64,000 nt of DNA, taken from positions 24,965-88,964 of the forward strand of contig NZ_VUMM01000006.1 of the NCBI RefSeq assembly GCF_009696175.1. The letters run 5' to 3'. The notes beneath the pieces were generated by a model. That model did no database searches and was not told the DNA's origin. It was given only the letters and a program-made list of their open reading frames with translations. This stretch comes from Floccifex porci. Its GTDB lineage: Bacteria > Bacillota_I > Bacilli_A > Erysipelotrichales > Erysipelotrichaceae. The position numbers were made by a program, and so were the translations under genes. Within the stretch, counting starts at the first letter, position 1; each line of letters opens with the position of its first letter. Positions 28,886 to 37,895 of the stretch are shown in pieces.

Positions 28886-28978
28886 AATTCTTTCTCCTCA
28901 TTAGTTTCATTATACTCTTTATTTAATTAAAAAAAAGAATTTTTACATAAAACATGTCACCTGTCTTGTCATACAAGA

Positions 28979-29006
28979 TAAAAAATAAGAATCCTTATGG
29001 ATTCCT
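28979..29006 (-). terminator. terminator after recA
   Basis: GAATCC and GGATTC with a four-base loop, followed by TTATTTTTTAT, directly after the recA stop. Confidence 0.78.
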
Positions 29007-30015
29007 ATTCTTCTATATTGATTTCCCCGTTATTATTTACATATTCACGATATTTTGATTCCAGTTCCGATTGAAAATCTGGATTGGATTTAATATACAG
29101 TTTAGCTGCTTCTCTACCTTGTCCAATTTTATCTCCATTGTAACTGAACCAGGCTCCTGCTTTTTTAACGATTCCGGCATTGACACAAAGTTCTAATAAT
29201 TCAGAAATATAAGAAATTCCTTCTCCATACATAATTTCCAGTGTAGCCTGTTTAAATGGAGGAGCCACCTTATTCTTCACAATTTTAACTTTAACTTTAT
29301 TTCCTACAATATCGGAACCATTTTTAATGACATCAGCCTTACGAATATCCACACGAACTGAAGCATAGAATTTTAAGGCACGTCCTCCTGGAGTGGTTTC
29401 TGGATTTCCATAAAATACCCCTACTTTTTCACGCAGCTGGTTAATGAAAATGGCTGTACATTCCTGATGATTCATAGCCCCTGCCAGTTTTCGCATGGCC
29501 TTTGACATCATACGAGCCTGTGCACCTACCTGCAGATCTCCCATTTCTCCATCCAGTTCCACCTGTGGAACCAGAGCCGCTACAGAATCCACTACGATCA
29601 GATCAATGGCTCCTGAACGAATCAGCATTTCACAGATATTTAAAGCCTGTTCCCCACTATCTGGCTGAGAAAGGATCAGTTCATCAATGTCTACACCCAG
29701 TTTTTTTGCATATACAGGATCGATCGCGTTTTCTGCATCAATAAAAGCAGCACGTCCCCCTTTTTTCTGAATTTCGGCAATGGCATGCAAAGCCAGTGTT
29801 GTTTTTCCACTGGATTCTGGACCATAGATTTCAATAATTCTTCCTTTTGGATATCCTCCAACACCTAAGGCCTGATCCAGCAATAAACTTCCAGAAGGAA
29901 TGGGTTCAACATCTACATTGGGACGATCCCCTAATTTCATAATGGAACCTTTTCCATATTCTTTTTCAATATCTTTTAATACATCCGCTAATAATTTATC
30001 TTTATTCTCTTCCAT
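29005..30015 (-). CDS. recA: recombinase RecA
   Basis: Strand-exchange protein and SOS co-protease. 336 residues with Walker [13 protein letters not shown], Walker [12 protein letters not shown]1/L2 DNA loops and the [22 protein letters not shown] region. It is last in rodZ-pgsA-cinA-recA, an order conserved in Firmicutes. The ATG has GGAG upstream and begins two bases after the cinA stop. I see no obvious LexA (DinR) box in this gene's short upstream gap; the promoter would lie upstream in the operon. Confidence 0.98.
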   Translation of the reverse strand: MEENKDKLLADVLKDIEKEYGKGSIMKLGDRPNVDVEPIPSGSLLLDQALGVGGYPKGRIIEIYGPESSGKTTLALHAIAEIQKKGGRAAFIDAENAIDPVYAKKLGVDIDELILSQPDSGEQALNICEMLIRSGAIDLIVVDSVAALVPQVELDGEMGDLQVGAQARMMSKAMRKLAGAMNHQECTAIFINQLREKVGVFYGNPETTPGGRALKFYASVRVDIRKADVIKNGSDIVGNKVKVKIVKNKVAPPFKQATLEIMYGEGISYISELLELCVNAGIVKKAGAWFSYNGDKIGQGREAAKLYIKSNPDFQSELESKYREYVNNNGEINIEE

Positions 30016-30017
30016 CT

Positions 30018-30482
30018 TTACTCCATTTCTAATAAAGCAATCACTCGTTCGATCATAAGATCTACAATCGTTTCCCTTAACTGGTTTCTTTCCATCTTTA
30101 ACTGAAATTCAAATACATCCACGCGATCTTTATAAGCCAGAGCACAATATACAAGCCCTGCTGGTTTATTTTCCATAGCAGAAGGACCAGCATTTCCTGT
30201 AAAAGACAGGGCAATATCAGATTGCGTTAATTCTTTAGTATGAAGGGCCATATCATGTGCACATTCTTTTGAAACCACTCCATACTGTTCAATAATCTTT
30301 TTATCAACATGAACCAGATCTTCTTTCATCTGGGTCTGATAAGTCACAAATCCACCTTTTAAAACCTGACTGGCTCCTGGTACCGATGCAAGAGTGGCCA
30401 TACATAGTCCAGCACTCAAAGATTCACAGCAGGAAATTGTAAGTTTTCTTTCAATTAAAGTTTTAACGAGTTTTTCTTTCAT
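30018..30482 (-). CDS. pncC: CinA C-terminal-type nicotinamide-nucleotide amidase
   Basis: Deamidates NMN to NaMN in the pyridine nucleotide cycle. The 154-residue protein corresponds to the C-terminal domain of CinA only ([22 protein letters not shown] at the N-terminus, then [21 protein letters not shown]). The N-terminal COG1058 domain of the longer Bacillus CinA is absent. It lies between pgsA and recA, the CinA position in Firmicutes, so it is the local version of that gene. Confidence 0.9.
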   Translation of the reverse strand: MKEKLVKTLIERKLTISCCESLSAGLCMATLASVPGASQVLKGGFVTYQTQMKEDLVHVDKKIIEQYGVVSKECAHDMALHTKELTQSDIALSFTGNAGPSAMENKPAGLVYCALAYKDRVDVFEFQLKMERNQLRETIVDLMIERVIALLEME

Positions 30483-30483
30483 T

Positions 30484-31062
30484 TTACATACTTTCTAATA
30501 CATATTTTCTTAATTTATAAAAATAGATCCAACCACTATATAAAGATACAATGGTTGCACACCATAATAATATAGATCCCAATGGAAGATTCCAGAACAC
30601 AAATGGCCAGTTTTTCAATAATAAAACCGCTATGGCAAACATCTGCAATACTGTCTTTACTTTTCCTGGCATTCCCGCACTTACCACTTTTCCATTTTGA
30701 GAAGCAATCATTCGTAATCCATCTACGATCAGGTCACGACAGATCATTAAAACGACTGCAATTACATTTGCCTGGTGTGTATAGACCATTAAAATCAATA
30801 AAGTATTCACAAGCATTTTATCCGCAATGGGATCTGCAAATTTTCCAAAAGAAGTAATTAAGTTCTGCCGTCGTGCAATCTGTCCATCTAACAAATCAGT
30901 AATGGATGCTGCCACAAAAACAAGAAATGCCAGTACATCCCGCAAAGCCAGATTTGCACTTTCAGACAAAATACAAAAATCAGGACTTATGCATAAATAA
31001 ATGATCACAACAAGTGGAACCAGAGCAATTCTTAAACATGTTAATTTATTTGGCAAATTCAT
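30484..31062 (-). CDS. pgsA: CDP-diacylglycerol-glycerol-3-phosphate 3-phosphatidyltransferase
   Basis: Membrane enzyme that makes phosphatidylglycerolphosphate. It has the CDP-alcohol motif DLLDGQIARRQNLITSFGKF with downstream ADPIADKM, and several membrane helices. I take the ATG at 31062, which has TAGGAGGAA upstream, over an in-frame start at 31086. It lies two bases before cinA and overlaps no other frame; rodZ ends just upstream. Confidence 0.92.
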   Translation of the reverse strand: MNLPNKLTCLRIALVPLVVIIYLCISPDFCILSESANLALRDVLAFLVFVAASITDLLDGQIARRQNLITSFGKFADPIADKMLVNTLLILMVYTHQANVIAVVLMICRDLIVDGLRMIASQNGKVVSAGMPGKVKTVLQMFAIAVLLLKNWPFVFWNLPLGSILLWCATIVSLYSGWIYFYKLRKYVLESM

Positions 31063-31072
31063 AATGTTCCTC

Positions 31073-32035
31073 CTACTCTTCTTCAACTTCAGCTTCCTGG
31101 GAATTATCTTCTTCCTGGTCTGTCTGTTTACTTTGATTATATTCTACATTAAATGTATAATCCGCTGGTGTATCAAGATACCAGTTATCTTCATTAAATT
31201 CAATTTCATTTCCTTCAACCGTTACTTTATTTTCACTGTATGTTCCAATTTCAAGAACAATGACACAATCCGAAGTCACAGTTATCGTATCAGAATATTT
31301 ATCTTTATACACTTCCGTTTCAGATCCCGAAACAAGCTGATCGTCCATATAAATAGCAACTGTACTTTCTTCTGGTAAAGTAATGGTAAATGTAATATCT
31401 TTTGTTTCACTTAAATTATAAATACGCCATATATTTTCTGAAGCATCTTCCACTTCCAGCTTCATTGCTTTTTTCTCTTTTTCCTGCTGGAACTGTTTGG
31501 CAAGCTGTGTAGTTTCCTTTTCTTTTTCCGCCAGTTCTTTTTCTGTCTGTGCCTGATATGCTGCCTGCTGACGGGAAGCCATCATATCCGAAACTCCATT
31601 AAATACCACTAAAATCACTAATGCGAAAACACCAATGGCAATAATCCGACTAAACCGGTATGATCCTGAAATTTTATACGACAACCACTTAAAAATCGAT
31701 TTGTTTTTTGTTCTCTTTTTTTTACTGGAACTGGCTGGATGCATAGAAGAAGCAATTTTCTTCTGTGCCTGCGTTAAAGCCTGATTTTTTGATCGGGCAA
31801 AATTATGAATATCCTGGTCAACTTCTGGCTGAATCACCACCCAGTTAACTCCAATGGCATCACAATAAGCATGTATGAAATATCGAACAAATGAATAATC
31901 ATTTGAAAAAACATCTAAATTATGTTCTTCGATGGCTCGAATGAAATTTGGATCTAAGCGAGTTTGAGAGGAAACATCTTCGATTGTAAGATTTAGACTT
32001 ATACGTCTTTGACGTAACAACTGATAATAAGTCAC
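31073..32035 (-). CDS. rodZ: RodZ-like cell-shape protein (HTH, one TM, extracellular domain)
   Basis: A 320-residue membrane protein. The N-terminal HTH_25 domain (residues 1-70, LTIEDVSSQTRLDPNFIRAI) binds MreB in RodZ. A basic juxtamembrane region, one transmembrane helix (about 125-145), a coiled-coil segment (QTEKELAEKEKETTQLAKQ) and a C-terminal beta domain follow. Translation starts at GTG with AGGGGGT six bases upstream. Its position before pgsA-cinA-recA matches ymfM in Bacillus. The acidic C-terminal tail is poorly conserved. Confidence 0.85.
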   Translation of the reverse strand: MTYYQLLRQRRISLNLTIEDVSSQTRLDPNFIRAIEEHNLDVFSNDYSFVRYFIHAYCDAIGVNWVVIQPEVDQDIHNFARSKNQALTQAQKKIASSMHPASSSKKKRTKNKSIFKWLSYKISGSYRFSRIIAIGVFALVILVVFNGVSDMMASRQQAAYQAQTEKELAEKEKETTQLAKQFQQEKEKKAMKLEVEDASENIWRIYNLSETKDITFTITLPEESTVAIYMDDQLVSGSETEVYKDKYSDTITVTSDCVIVLEIGTYSENKVTVEGNEIEFNEDNWYLDTPADYTFNVEYNQSKQTDQEEDNSQEAEVEEE

Positions 32036-32058
32036 CTGAATACCCCCTTAGCGTGTTT

Positions 32059-32067
32059 ATTATAACA
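32059..32067 (-). promoter_or_regulatory. extended -10 promoter of the rodZ operon
   Basis: TGTTATAAT matches the extended -10 form (TG-n-TATAAT). It lies about 25 bases before the rodZ GTG start and downstream of the previous gene's terminator. Confidence 0.5.
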
Positions 32068-32076
32068 AGAATCCAT

Positions 32077-32101
32077 AAAAAAAAATAGAACAATGTTCTA
32101 T
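32077..32101 (-). terminator. terminator after the 125-residue membrane protein gene
   Basis: ATAGAAC and GTTCTAT with an ATT loop and a run of T residues, overlapping the stop codon. Confidence 0.88.
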
Positions 32102-32475
32102 TCTTTTTGTTTCGAAAATCCTAAAATACAATATCCTGCCGGATATAAAAAGATAAGCAATAAATATACAAAAATATTCATTTTAAACCATTTACATAGA
32201 TAAAAATGCAGTGCCATCCATTCAAAAAATAGAGTACATAAACAGACTATAAACAGAATAGCTCCATATAAATCATAATGTAAAAAGAAATACTGAATGA
32301 AAATCAAACCTGCACAAAAGGCATAAATCCAGAAAGAATATGAATTCCATACCTTTTTAAAAACAAAGTAAGAACCATAAAATGGAATCAGACTTTTCCA
32401 GGCAGGTATATTTAATTTCTGAAATACTTTCATTCGAAAAATATATAATATCAAAACCAATCCTATAAATATCAT
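32098..32475 (-). CDS. small membrane protein, DUF5684-like
   Basis: 125 residues with four predicted membrane helices. The segment NIPAWKSLIPFYGSYFVFKK resembles the DUF5684 signature, in which a Trp-containing turn precedes IPFY. No function is known for the family. It lies 32 bases after the ArsR repressor gene on the same strand, so read-through from the metal efflux operon is possible. No metal-binding motif is seen. Confidence 0.6.
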   Translation of the reverse strand: MIFIGLVLILYIFRMKVFQKLNIPAWKSLIPFYGSYFVFKKVWNSYSFWIYAFCAGLIFIQYFFLHYDLYGAILFIVCLCTLFFEWMALHFYLCKWFKMNIFVYLLLIFLYPAGYCILGFSKQKE

Positions 32476-32507
32476 AATAAACCTCTATAAGATTATATCA
32501 CAAAATA

Positions 32508-32867
32508 TTATTCCATTATATGATTTAATCCCTGTCCTATAATATTATATACATGATCATCAGCTAAAGAATAATAAACGGTTTTTCCATCTCTTCTTGA
32601 TTTTACCAGTTTACTTTGTTTCAATATTTTTAACTGATGAGAAATTGCTGATTGGGTCATATTTAACGTATTCGCAATGTCACATACACACACTTCCGCT
32701 TCAAATAGAACCAGTAAAATACGTATACGTGTTGAATCAGAAAAGACTTTAAACAATTCGGCTAAATCATATAATATTTCTTCATCCGGTAAATGTTCAT
32801 TCACAAAATCAATTACATTTTTATGAATGTGTTTTTCCTGACAACATTCAATCTCATTTTTTTCCAT
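32508..32867 (-). CDS. ArsR/SmtB-family metal-sensing repressor (CadC/CzrA type)
   Basis: A 119-residue winged-helix repressor. The alpha-3 site ELCVCD-like motif appears as AEVCVCDIA. An N-terminal CCQEKHIH segment could complete a CadC-type Cys site. The C-terminal helix carries DDHVYN...NHIME, resembling the CzrA alpha-5 zinc site. The recognition helix is MTQSAISHQLKILKQ. The start overlaps the end of the efflux ATPase gene by 14 bases, so the two are translationally linked. It probably represses both metal-efflux transcription units, each of which has a matching operator. Confidence 0.87.
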   Translation of the reverse strand: MEKNEIECCQEKHIHKNVIDFVNEHLPDEEILYDLAELFKVFSDSTRIRILLVLFEAEVCVCDIANTLNMTQSAISHQLKILKQSKLVKSRRDGKTVYYSLADDHVYNIIGQGLNHIME

Positions 32868-34731
32868 GATAACCTCCTGTATATAGTACACGGATCGCAT
32901 TCAATACCGCTATAACCATAACGCCAACATCCGCAAAGATAGCCATCCACATATTCGCAAAGCCTAAAGCTCCTAAAATTAAACAGATTCCTTTTATTCC
33001 AATGGCAAAAACAATATTTTCATAAACAATACGTATACATTTTCTGGAAATACGCATAGCCTGTACAATTTTTAAAGGATCATCATCCATCAGAACCACA
33101 TCAGCTGCTTCAATGGCAGCATCGCTTCCTAAAGCACCCATTGCGATTCCAATATCCGCTCTGGATAATACAGGCGCATCATTGATTCCATCCCCTACAA
33201 AAGCCAGCTTTCCATCTTTAGACTGTTCTTTTAATAAAGCTTCTACTTTTTCAACTTTCTGATCGGGTAACAGCTGTGAATAGGTACAATCTATATTTAA
33301 CTCTCTGGCTACATCAATGGCAACTTTTTTCTGATCGCCTGTCAGCATGACTGTCTTTTTAATGCCATTTTTCTTTAACTGCTGGATTGCCTGACTGGAA
33401 GTTGGTTTGATGACATCACTGATCAGAATGGCTCCTAAATACTGCTGATTGCAGGAAACATATACAATGGTTGAATCCACTTCTTCTTTTTTATATGGAA
33501 TCTGATATTTTTCCATCAGCAACTGATTTCCGGCTAAAATTCGGTTTCCATCAACAATGGCTTTGATTCCATGTCCACTTATTTCTTCAATTTGCGATAT
33601 ACGATTTTTATCCATTTCTTTTCCATAAGCTTTCATTAAAGAAAGACTTATAGGATGAGAAGAATAAGACTCTGCCAAAGCTGCATATTCAATCAGCTGT
33701 TCTCTGGTACCCTGATTTACTTTGATTTCACTGACTTCAAAGACACCTTTTGTCAATGTTCCCGTTTTATCAAATACCATTGTATCGCATTTTGATAAAG
33801 CTTCCAGATAATTGGATCCTTTTACCAATATACCTTCATGAGAACAGGCTCCAATGCCCGCAAAAAAACTAAGAGGAATGCTGATGACTAAAGCACATGG
33901 ACAGCTGATAACTAAAAATGTCAAAGCTCTGAATATCCACTGTGACCATTGTGGATCCACTTTTAATATAAGCGAAACAACAGGTGGAACAAAAGCCAGA
34001 AACAAAGCACTGTAACAGACCGCTGGTGTATAATAACGAGCAAATTTTGATATAAAGTCTTCCGATTTTGATTTTCTGGAGCTGGCATTCTCTACTAAAT
34101 CCAGAATTTTAGAAACAGTACTTTCGGTAAATTCTTTTGTGGTTTGAATGTATAGTAACCCATCTAAATTGATACATCCCGATAACACTTCATCGCCTTC
34201 TTTTACCTGAGCTGGTTTGCTCTCTCCTGTTAAAGCCGATGTATTTAAAGAAGCCGTACCAGATACAACTTTTCCATCGATTGGAATCTTCTCTCCTGGC
34301 TTCACTTCAATAAGTGTACCAATTTCCACTTCATCTGGATCCACTTTTTCCCATTCTCCATCAATTTTCACATTGGCATAATCTGGACGAATATCCATTA
34401 ATTCACTGATATTCTTTCTGGATTTACCCACTGCATAACTTTGAAAGAGTTCACCAATCTGATAAAATAGCATAACGGCAACTCCTTCACGATAATCTTT
34501 CAGTAAAATGGCTCCAATTGTCGCAATCGCCATCAGAAAATTTTCATCAAAAACCTGTTTCTTTAAAATTCCTTTAAATGCTTTTTTTAATATATCGTAT
34601 CCAATAATATAATATGGAATCATAAACAGGATAAACTTTAAAATTCCTTCCACTTTCAGAAAAGAAAAGAAAAGCCATAATATACTGGATATAATAATAC
34701 GATACAACATTTTCTTCTGTTTTTTATTCAT
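32854..34731 (-). CDS. heavy-metal P1B-type ATPase, Zn/Cd/Pb class
   Basis: Metal efflux pump of about 625 residues. Order: membrane helices, actuator TGES (ALTGESKPA), CPC metal motif (ISCPCALVIS), phosphorylation DKTGT, nucleotide-binding domain and GDGINDAP hinge. In the last helix DVGVMVIAVLNAIRVL has the conserved Asp of the Zn/Cd class, not the Cu-type Tyr/Asn/Met-Ser set. The usual N-terminal HMA domain is missing: a free HMA protein is encoded just upstream. The ATG at 34731 has TGGAGG upstream. It is co-transcribed with the ArsR gene. Confidence 0.9.
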   Translation of the reverse strand: MNKKQKKMLYRIIISSILWLFFSFLKVEGILKFILFMIPYYIIGYDILKKAFKGILKKQVFDENFLMAIATIGAILLKDYREGVAVMLFYQIGELFQSYAVGKSRKNISELMDIRPDYANVKIDGEWEKVDPDEVEIGTLIEVKPGEKIPIDGKVVSGTASLNTSALTGESKPAQVKEGDEVLSGCINLDGLLYIQTTKEFTESTVSKILDLVENASSRKSKSEDFISKFARYYTPAVCYSALFLAFVPPVVSLILKVDPQWSQWIFRALTFLVISCPCALVISIPLSFFAGIGACSHEGILVKGSNYLEALSKCDTMVFDKTGTLTKGVFEVSEIKVNQGTREQLIEYAALAESYSSHPISLSLMKAYGKEMDKNRISQIEEISGHGIKAIVDGNRILAGNQLLMEKYQIPYKKEEVDSTIVYVSCNQQYLGAILISDVIKPTSSQAIQQLKKNGIKKTVMLTGDQKKVAIDVARELNIDCTYSQLLPDQKVEKVEALLKEQSKDGKLAFVGDGINDAPVLSRADIGIAMGALGSDAAIEAADVVLMDDDPLKIVQAMRISRKCIRIVYENIVFAIGIKGICLILGALGFANMWMAIFADVGVMVIAVLNAIRVLYTGGYHGKK

Positions 34732-34748
34732 AACAACCTCCATTGATT

Positions 34749-34768
34749 ATATGAACATATCTTCATAT
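34749..34768. promoter_or_regulatory. ArsR-type operator 2, before the efflux ATPase
   Basis: The palindrome ATATGAACATATCTTCATAT (TGAA-6-TTCA core) overlaps a TATAAT (minus strand, 34746-34751), so bound repressor would block transcription. It resembles CzrA-type operators. Confidence 0.7.
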
Positions 34769-34781
34769 ATAATGTAAATTA

Positions 34782-34801
34782 AAAAGTACATAAGTACTTT
34801 T
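34782..34801 (-). terminator. weak terminator after the HMA gene
   Basis: AAAAGTAC and GTACTTTT with a TTAT loop, then TAATTT. It separates the HMA unit from the ATPase unit, though read-through is possible. Confidence 0.55.
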
Positions 34802-35024
34802 ATTTTTTCCAGAAAATTTCACAATCATCTTCTACAATTTTACAATTTTTTTCCACTTCTGGCATAACTGTATCTGGAGTATATCCCTCTTCAAATTCAA
34901 CAATCATCTTTAATGTCATAAAATTCACTACGGCATTCTTTACCCCTTTTGTCTGTTTAGCTGCCATTTCCATTTTATTGGCACAGTTTGCACAATCTAC
35001 ATCAATTTTATATGTCTTTTTCAT
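34800..35024 (-). CDS. stand-alone HMA (heavy-metal-associated) domain protein
   Basis: A 74-residue ferredoxin-like fold protein with the metal motif DCANCANKME (CxxC). Its C-terminus is acidic and adds another Cys (KNCKIVEDDCEIFW), which suits divalent soft metals. It probably replaces the N-terminal domain missing from the P-type ATPase encoded next to it. It has its own near-perfect promoter and an ArsR-type operator, so it is likely induced by the same metals. The ATG has TAGGAGGATTT upstream. Confidence 0.85.
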   Translation of the reverse strand: MKKTYKIDVDCANCANKMEMAAKQTKGVKNAVVNFMTLKMIVEFEEGYTPDTVMPEVEKNCKIVEDDCEIFWKK

Positions 35025-35039
35025 AAATCCTCCTATAAT

Positions 35040-35053
35040 TGAATAATTGTTCA
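35040..35053. promoter_or_regulatory. ArsR-type operator 1, before the HMA gene
   Basis: TGAATAATTGTTCA is a palindrome with the same TGAA-6-TTCA layout and flanking ATAT as operator 2. It lies between the -10 box and the ribosome binding site of the HMA gene. Confidence 0.6.
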
Positions 35054-35069
35054 TATGTTTGTTTATTCA

Positions 35070-35098
35070 ATTATAGAATACCCTTTTCTTTATGTCAA
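35070..35098 (-). promoter_or_regulatory. consensus promoter of the HMA gene
   Basis: TTGACA (35093-35098) and TATAAT (35070-35075) are separated by 17 bases: a full consensus match, which suits a gene kept silent by a repressor. Confidence 0.85.
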
Positions 35099-35614
35099 TT
35101 GATTTTCTCCCTTATATTTTCTATAAAGAATAAGGCTCAACCATCCATTTAAAGTTCCTAATAAGATTCCTGCAAGTACATCGGTAGGAAAATGTACATA
35201 TAAATACAATCTTGAAAAAGAAATCAGTAAAGCCAGAATCAAAAGCAGTGGAAATTCTTTTCGTTTTAGAAAATAAAAAATACTGCAGCACACAAAAGAT
35301 GCCGATGTATGTCCAGAAGGAAAAGAATAATCCTTTGGTTCAGATACGATAAGAGATACATCGGAATAGGTAAAAGGTCTTAATCGCTGTATGCATGGTT
35401 TTAATATCACATTACAAATCAAGGCATTTAATATTAGACCTGTAATCATTAAGATTCCTATTTTTCTTGTTTTTTTAAAGAAACACAACAATGAAGCTAA
35501 ACTTATCCAGATCAGTCCTTTATCCCCTAAAAATGTGATTCCTTTCATAATCTGATCCAGAATGGGAAACCGCAAAGTCTGAATGAAATCCAGGATCCAT
35601 AATTCAAAGTTCAT
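35090..35614 (-). CDS. PAP2-family membrane phosphatase
   Basis: A 174-residue membrane phosphatase distinct from the one at 12718-13194. Motifs: KPCIQRLRPF, canonical PSGHTSAS and SRLYLYVHFPTDVLAG, so all catalytic residues are present. About six hydrophobic helices. Probably an undecaprenyl-diphosphate or phosphatidate phosphatase. It overlaps the preceding flavin reductase gene by 11 bases and is last in an alkD-like/flavin reductase/PAP2 run. Its 3' end overlaps the HMA promoter. Confidence 0.86.
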   Translation of the reverse strand: MNFELWILDFIQTLRFPILDQIMKGITFLGDKGLIWISLASLLCFFKKTRKIGILMITGLILNALICNVILKPCIQRLRPFTYSDVSLIVSEPKDYSFPSGHTSASFVCCSIFYFLKRKEFPLLLILALLISFSRLYLYVHFPTDVLAGILLGTLNGWLSLILYRKYKGENQLT

Positions 35615-36158
35615 TTTTTATTCCTTTTCCAACCTGAAACGCCTGGGCTACAGGTTTTCCTAGTGAATAATACATATGATGGATTGGATCAAAACTGACT
35701 GGTTTTAATTTATTCAGATCAATCTGTCCATCGGTTAAAACCTCTTCATCTGCACATACATTTACAATTTCACCAATTAAAATTTCATCTTTATAAGATT
35801 TTACTTTACATTCTAAAGCTACTTTCAGTTCTTCAATAACAGGAGCATTCACAAATTCACTTTTTTTCTGATGAAACCCTGCTTTATCAAATTTATCCGG
35901 TACCTGGCTGGCACTTACGATTCCTGCATAATCACAGGCCTGAATCATCGATTCTGTGGCAAAACCAACGGTGAATGCATTTGTATATAATAAATTCTGT
36001 GTTGTTTTATGATTGGATAAAGAAATAGTGATTTCATGTACATCACTGATCATGCCCCAGGCTGCATTCATCACATTGGGATTTCCATTTTCATCATAGG
36101 TTCCAATCATCAGTACTGGCATAGGAAAAATCCAGGATTGTGCCTTAAAATTTTTCAT
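35604..36158 (-). CDS. flavin reductase-like (FMN-binding split barrel) protein
   Basis: A 184-residue protein of the flavoredoxin/flavin-reductase domain family: PMPVLMIGTYDENGNPNVMNAAWG at the N-terminus (shown in part), then SNHKTTQNLLYTNAFTVGF and LECKVKSYKDEILIGEIV. The N-terminus fits FMN binding. The start codon overlaps the upstream stop as ATGA, and GGAGG lies in the end of that gene, so translation is coupled. The electron donor or acceptor is unknown. Confidence 0.82.
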   Translation of the reverse strand: MKNFKAQSWIFPMPVLMIGTYDENGNPNVMNAAWGMISDVHEITISLSNHKTTQNLLYTNAFTVGFATESMIQACDYAGIVSASQVPDKFDKAGFHQKKSEFVNAPVIEELKVALECKVKSYKDEILIGEIVNVCADEEVLTDGQIDLNKLKPVSFDPIHHMYYSLGKPVAQAFQVGKGIKNEL

Positions 36159-36826
36159 TTTTTCCTCCTTAATTTTCTTAATTCTTCTTTCTGTTCTTTT
36201 GAAATGCGATAGCTTTCAATGGCTTTCTGTATTGTTTTATTATGAGTCCATACATCCAGTCTTTCTTCTTTTAAAACCCGAATAGCACTGTTCCACTGTT
36301 TGATCAGACTTTCTGAAAAATACCAGGCAATCATCATTTTTATATAATAATCTTCCTTTTTAATCGAGATAACCATTTCAAACTGTTCTTGATCAAAAGA
36401 AGAATCCAGAAAGAATTTCATCAACATCAATATCCCAAAACGAACGGTAAATTCTTGATCGGATTGGATCCATTCTTTGATTTTGATCATCAGTTCCTCT
36501 TTATGTTTTGAAAAGACTACTGGTTTGATCGTATCACATACCGCCCAGTTATCGATATAAGGTAAAAAAGAATCCAAATAAGAAATGCATTGATCTATAT
36601 CTTTTATTTGATTTAAAAGAATACTGTGAAGCATATATTCATCATAATACGTATGAGGCAATTCATTCAGAAACAATTCCTGATCTTTCGAATCCACTGT
36701 TTTAGAAAATTTTCTTAATGCGGGTAAACGAACTCCCAGAATGGGACATTGTGTCTTTGTGATCTTCTTCTGAAACGAAACATATTCATCATCTTTTAAT
36801 TGTATTAATTCTTTTTCTATATTCAT
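36155..36826 (-). CDS. DNA alkylation repair protein, AlkD-like HEAT-repeat family
   Basis: A 223-residue all-helical protein whose pattern fits AlkD-like DNA glycosylases that remove alkylated purines: N-terminal GVRLPALRKFSK, then DNWAVCDTIKP (the conserved DNW-x3-D element) and KMMIAWYFSESLIKQW. It starts a three-gene overlapped run. No clear promoter was assigned upstream. Confidence 0.8.
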   Translation of the reverse strand: MNIEKELIQLKDDEYVSFQKKITKTQCPILGVRLPALRKFSKTVDSKDQELFLNELPHTYYDEYMLHSILLNQIKDIDQCISYLDSFLPYIDNWAVCDTIKPVVFSKHKEELMIKIKEWIQSDQEFTVRFGILMLMKFFLDSSFDQEQFEMVISIKKEDYYIKMMIAWYFSESLIKQWNSAIRVLKEERLDVWTHNKTIQKAIESYRISKEQKEELRKLRRKK

Positions 36827-36866
36827 ACTATCAATGTATCATCCTATTCAAATCAATTCAATTCCT

Positions 36867-37823
36867 TTACTCTTTTATAAACATTAATACAATGGAACGA
36901 ACAGCAGCATATAAAACACCGGATACAGGCCAGATGATCCAGCTGATGCTCCAGCGATTTGTGATAAAGCTGAATCCTAAATAAAGAGCTGTAGTAATGG
37001 TCCAGTATGCCGTTTCAAACAATTCCAGTTTTTTATTTCTTCTTTTTTCCTGTAAAGAATAATCCCCTTCCTGTAATAAAACTTTATAACTGGAAAGGAT
37101 CATATTTACTTTTACAATTTCATAAACTGAAAAAGAATTGATCATTAATAATAAAGAAACCGATGTCGTTTGAATGAAATCCGATGTTTCTAAAACACCC
37201 GCAAAGATAACTGGAATAACCGATAGAATACATAAAGCCACTGAATATCCCATTGTTTTTGAATAAGTGGGCATAAACGCATTCTTTTTTTCTTTGACCA
37301 GTCCATTGACTCCATATGCAGTTTCAATATTTTCCGTTTCCATATAATTATAATTTTCTTTCATCATTCCATAGTGAATAAAAATATATACCGCTATGGC
37401 AACAAAAATCAATAGACATGCCATTCCCATCAACACTGAAAACGATTCATATTTTTCAAAACCTGATAAAAAGATCAGTAACACAGGACTCAAGATGCAT
37501 AAACTGACTCCTCTGGAAACCATTCTGGCTCCTTTTTCTTTGATATGGAGAAACTCATTGGCCTGTTCCATTGTGACTTTATAGACAGAATATTCCATTT
37601 CTTCATTTTGTATCGGAGCTCTTTCCATCTCATCTTTTAATAAATAATCAGTACTCACTCCAAATAGGTTTGCCATTTCAATAATTCTTTTTAAATCCGG
37701 AATGGATTGAGCGCTTTCCCATTTTGATACTGCCTGTCTTGAAACATTTAACTGACTGGCAAATTCTTCCTGAGACCACCCATTCTTTTTTCTTTCTTCA
37801 ATGATTTTATCTGCTAATATCAT
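36867..37823 (-). CDS. XRE-family membrane-bound transcriptional regulator
   Basis: 318 residues. An N-terminal helix-turn-helix (residues 1-65; WSQEEFASQLNVSRQAVSKWE) is joined to a membrane region with about six hydrophobic helices. This layout is common in Firmicutes, where the regulator may sense the envelope. Its targets are unknown. Upstream is an inverted repeat TGTCAAAA/TTTTGACA that contains a -35-like TTGACA, a candidate autoregulatory site. Confidence 0.8.
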   Translation of the reverse strand: MILADKIIEERKKNGWSQEEFASQLNVSRQAVSKWESAQSIPDLKRIIEMANLFGVSTDYLLKDEMERAPIQNEEMEYSVYKVTMEQANEFLHIKEKGARMVSRGVSLCILSPVLLIFLSGFEKYESFSVLMGMACLLIFVAIAVYIFIHYGMMKENYNYMETENIETAYGVNGLVKEKKNAFMPTYSKTMGYSVALCILSVIPVIFAGVLETSDFIQTTSVSLLLMINSFSVYEIVKVNMILSSYKVLLQEGDYSLQEKRRNKKLELFETAYWTITTALYLGFSFITNRWSISWIIWPVSGVLYAAVRSIVLMFIKE

Positions 37824-37895
37824 ACAAAAACCTCCCTGTCTGTCTTTATCCTATAAAACAACCCTGTATTTATCTACCATCTTTGGCTTACATTG

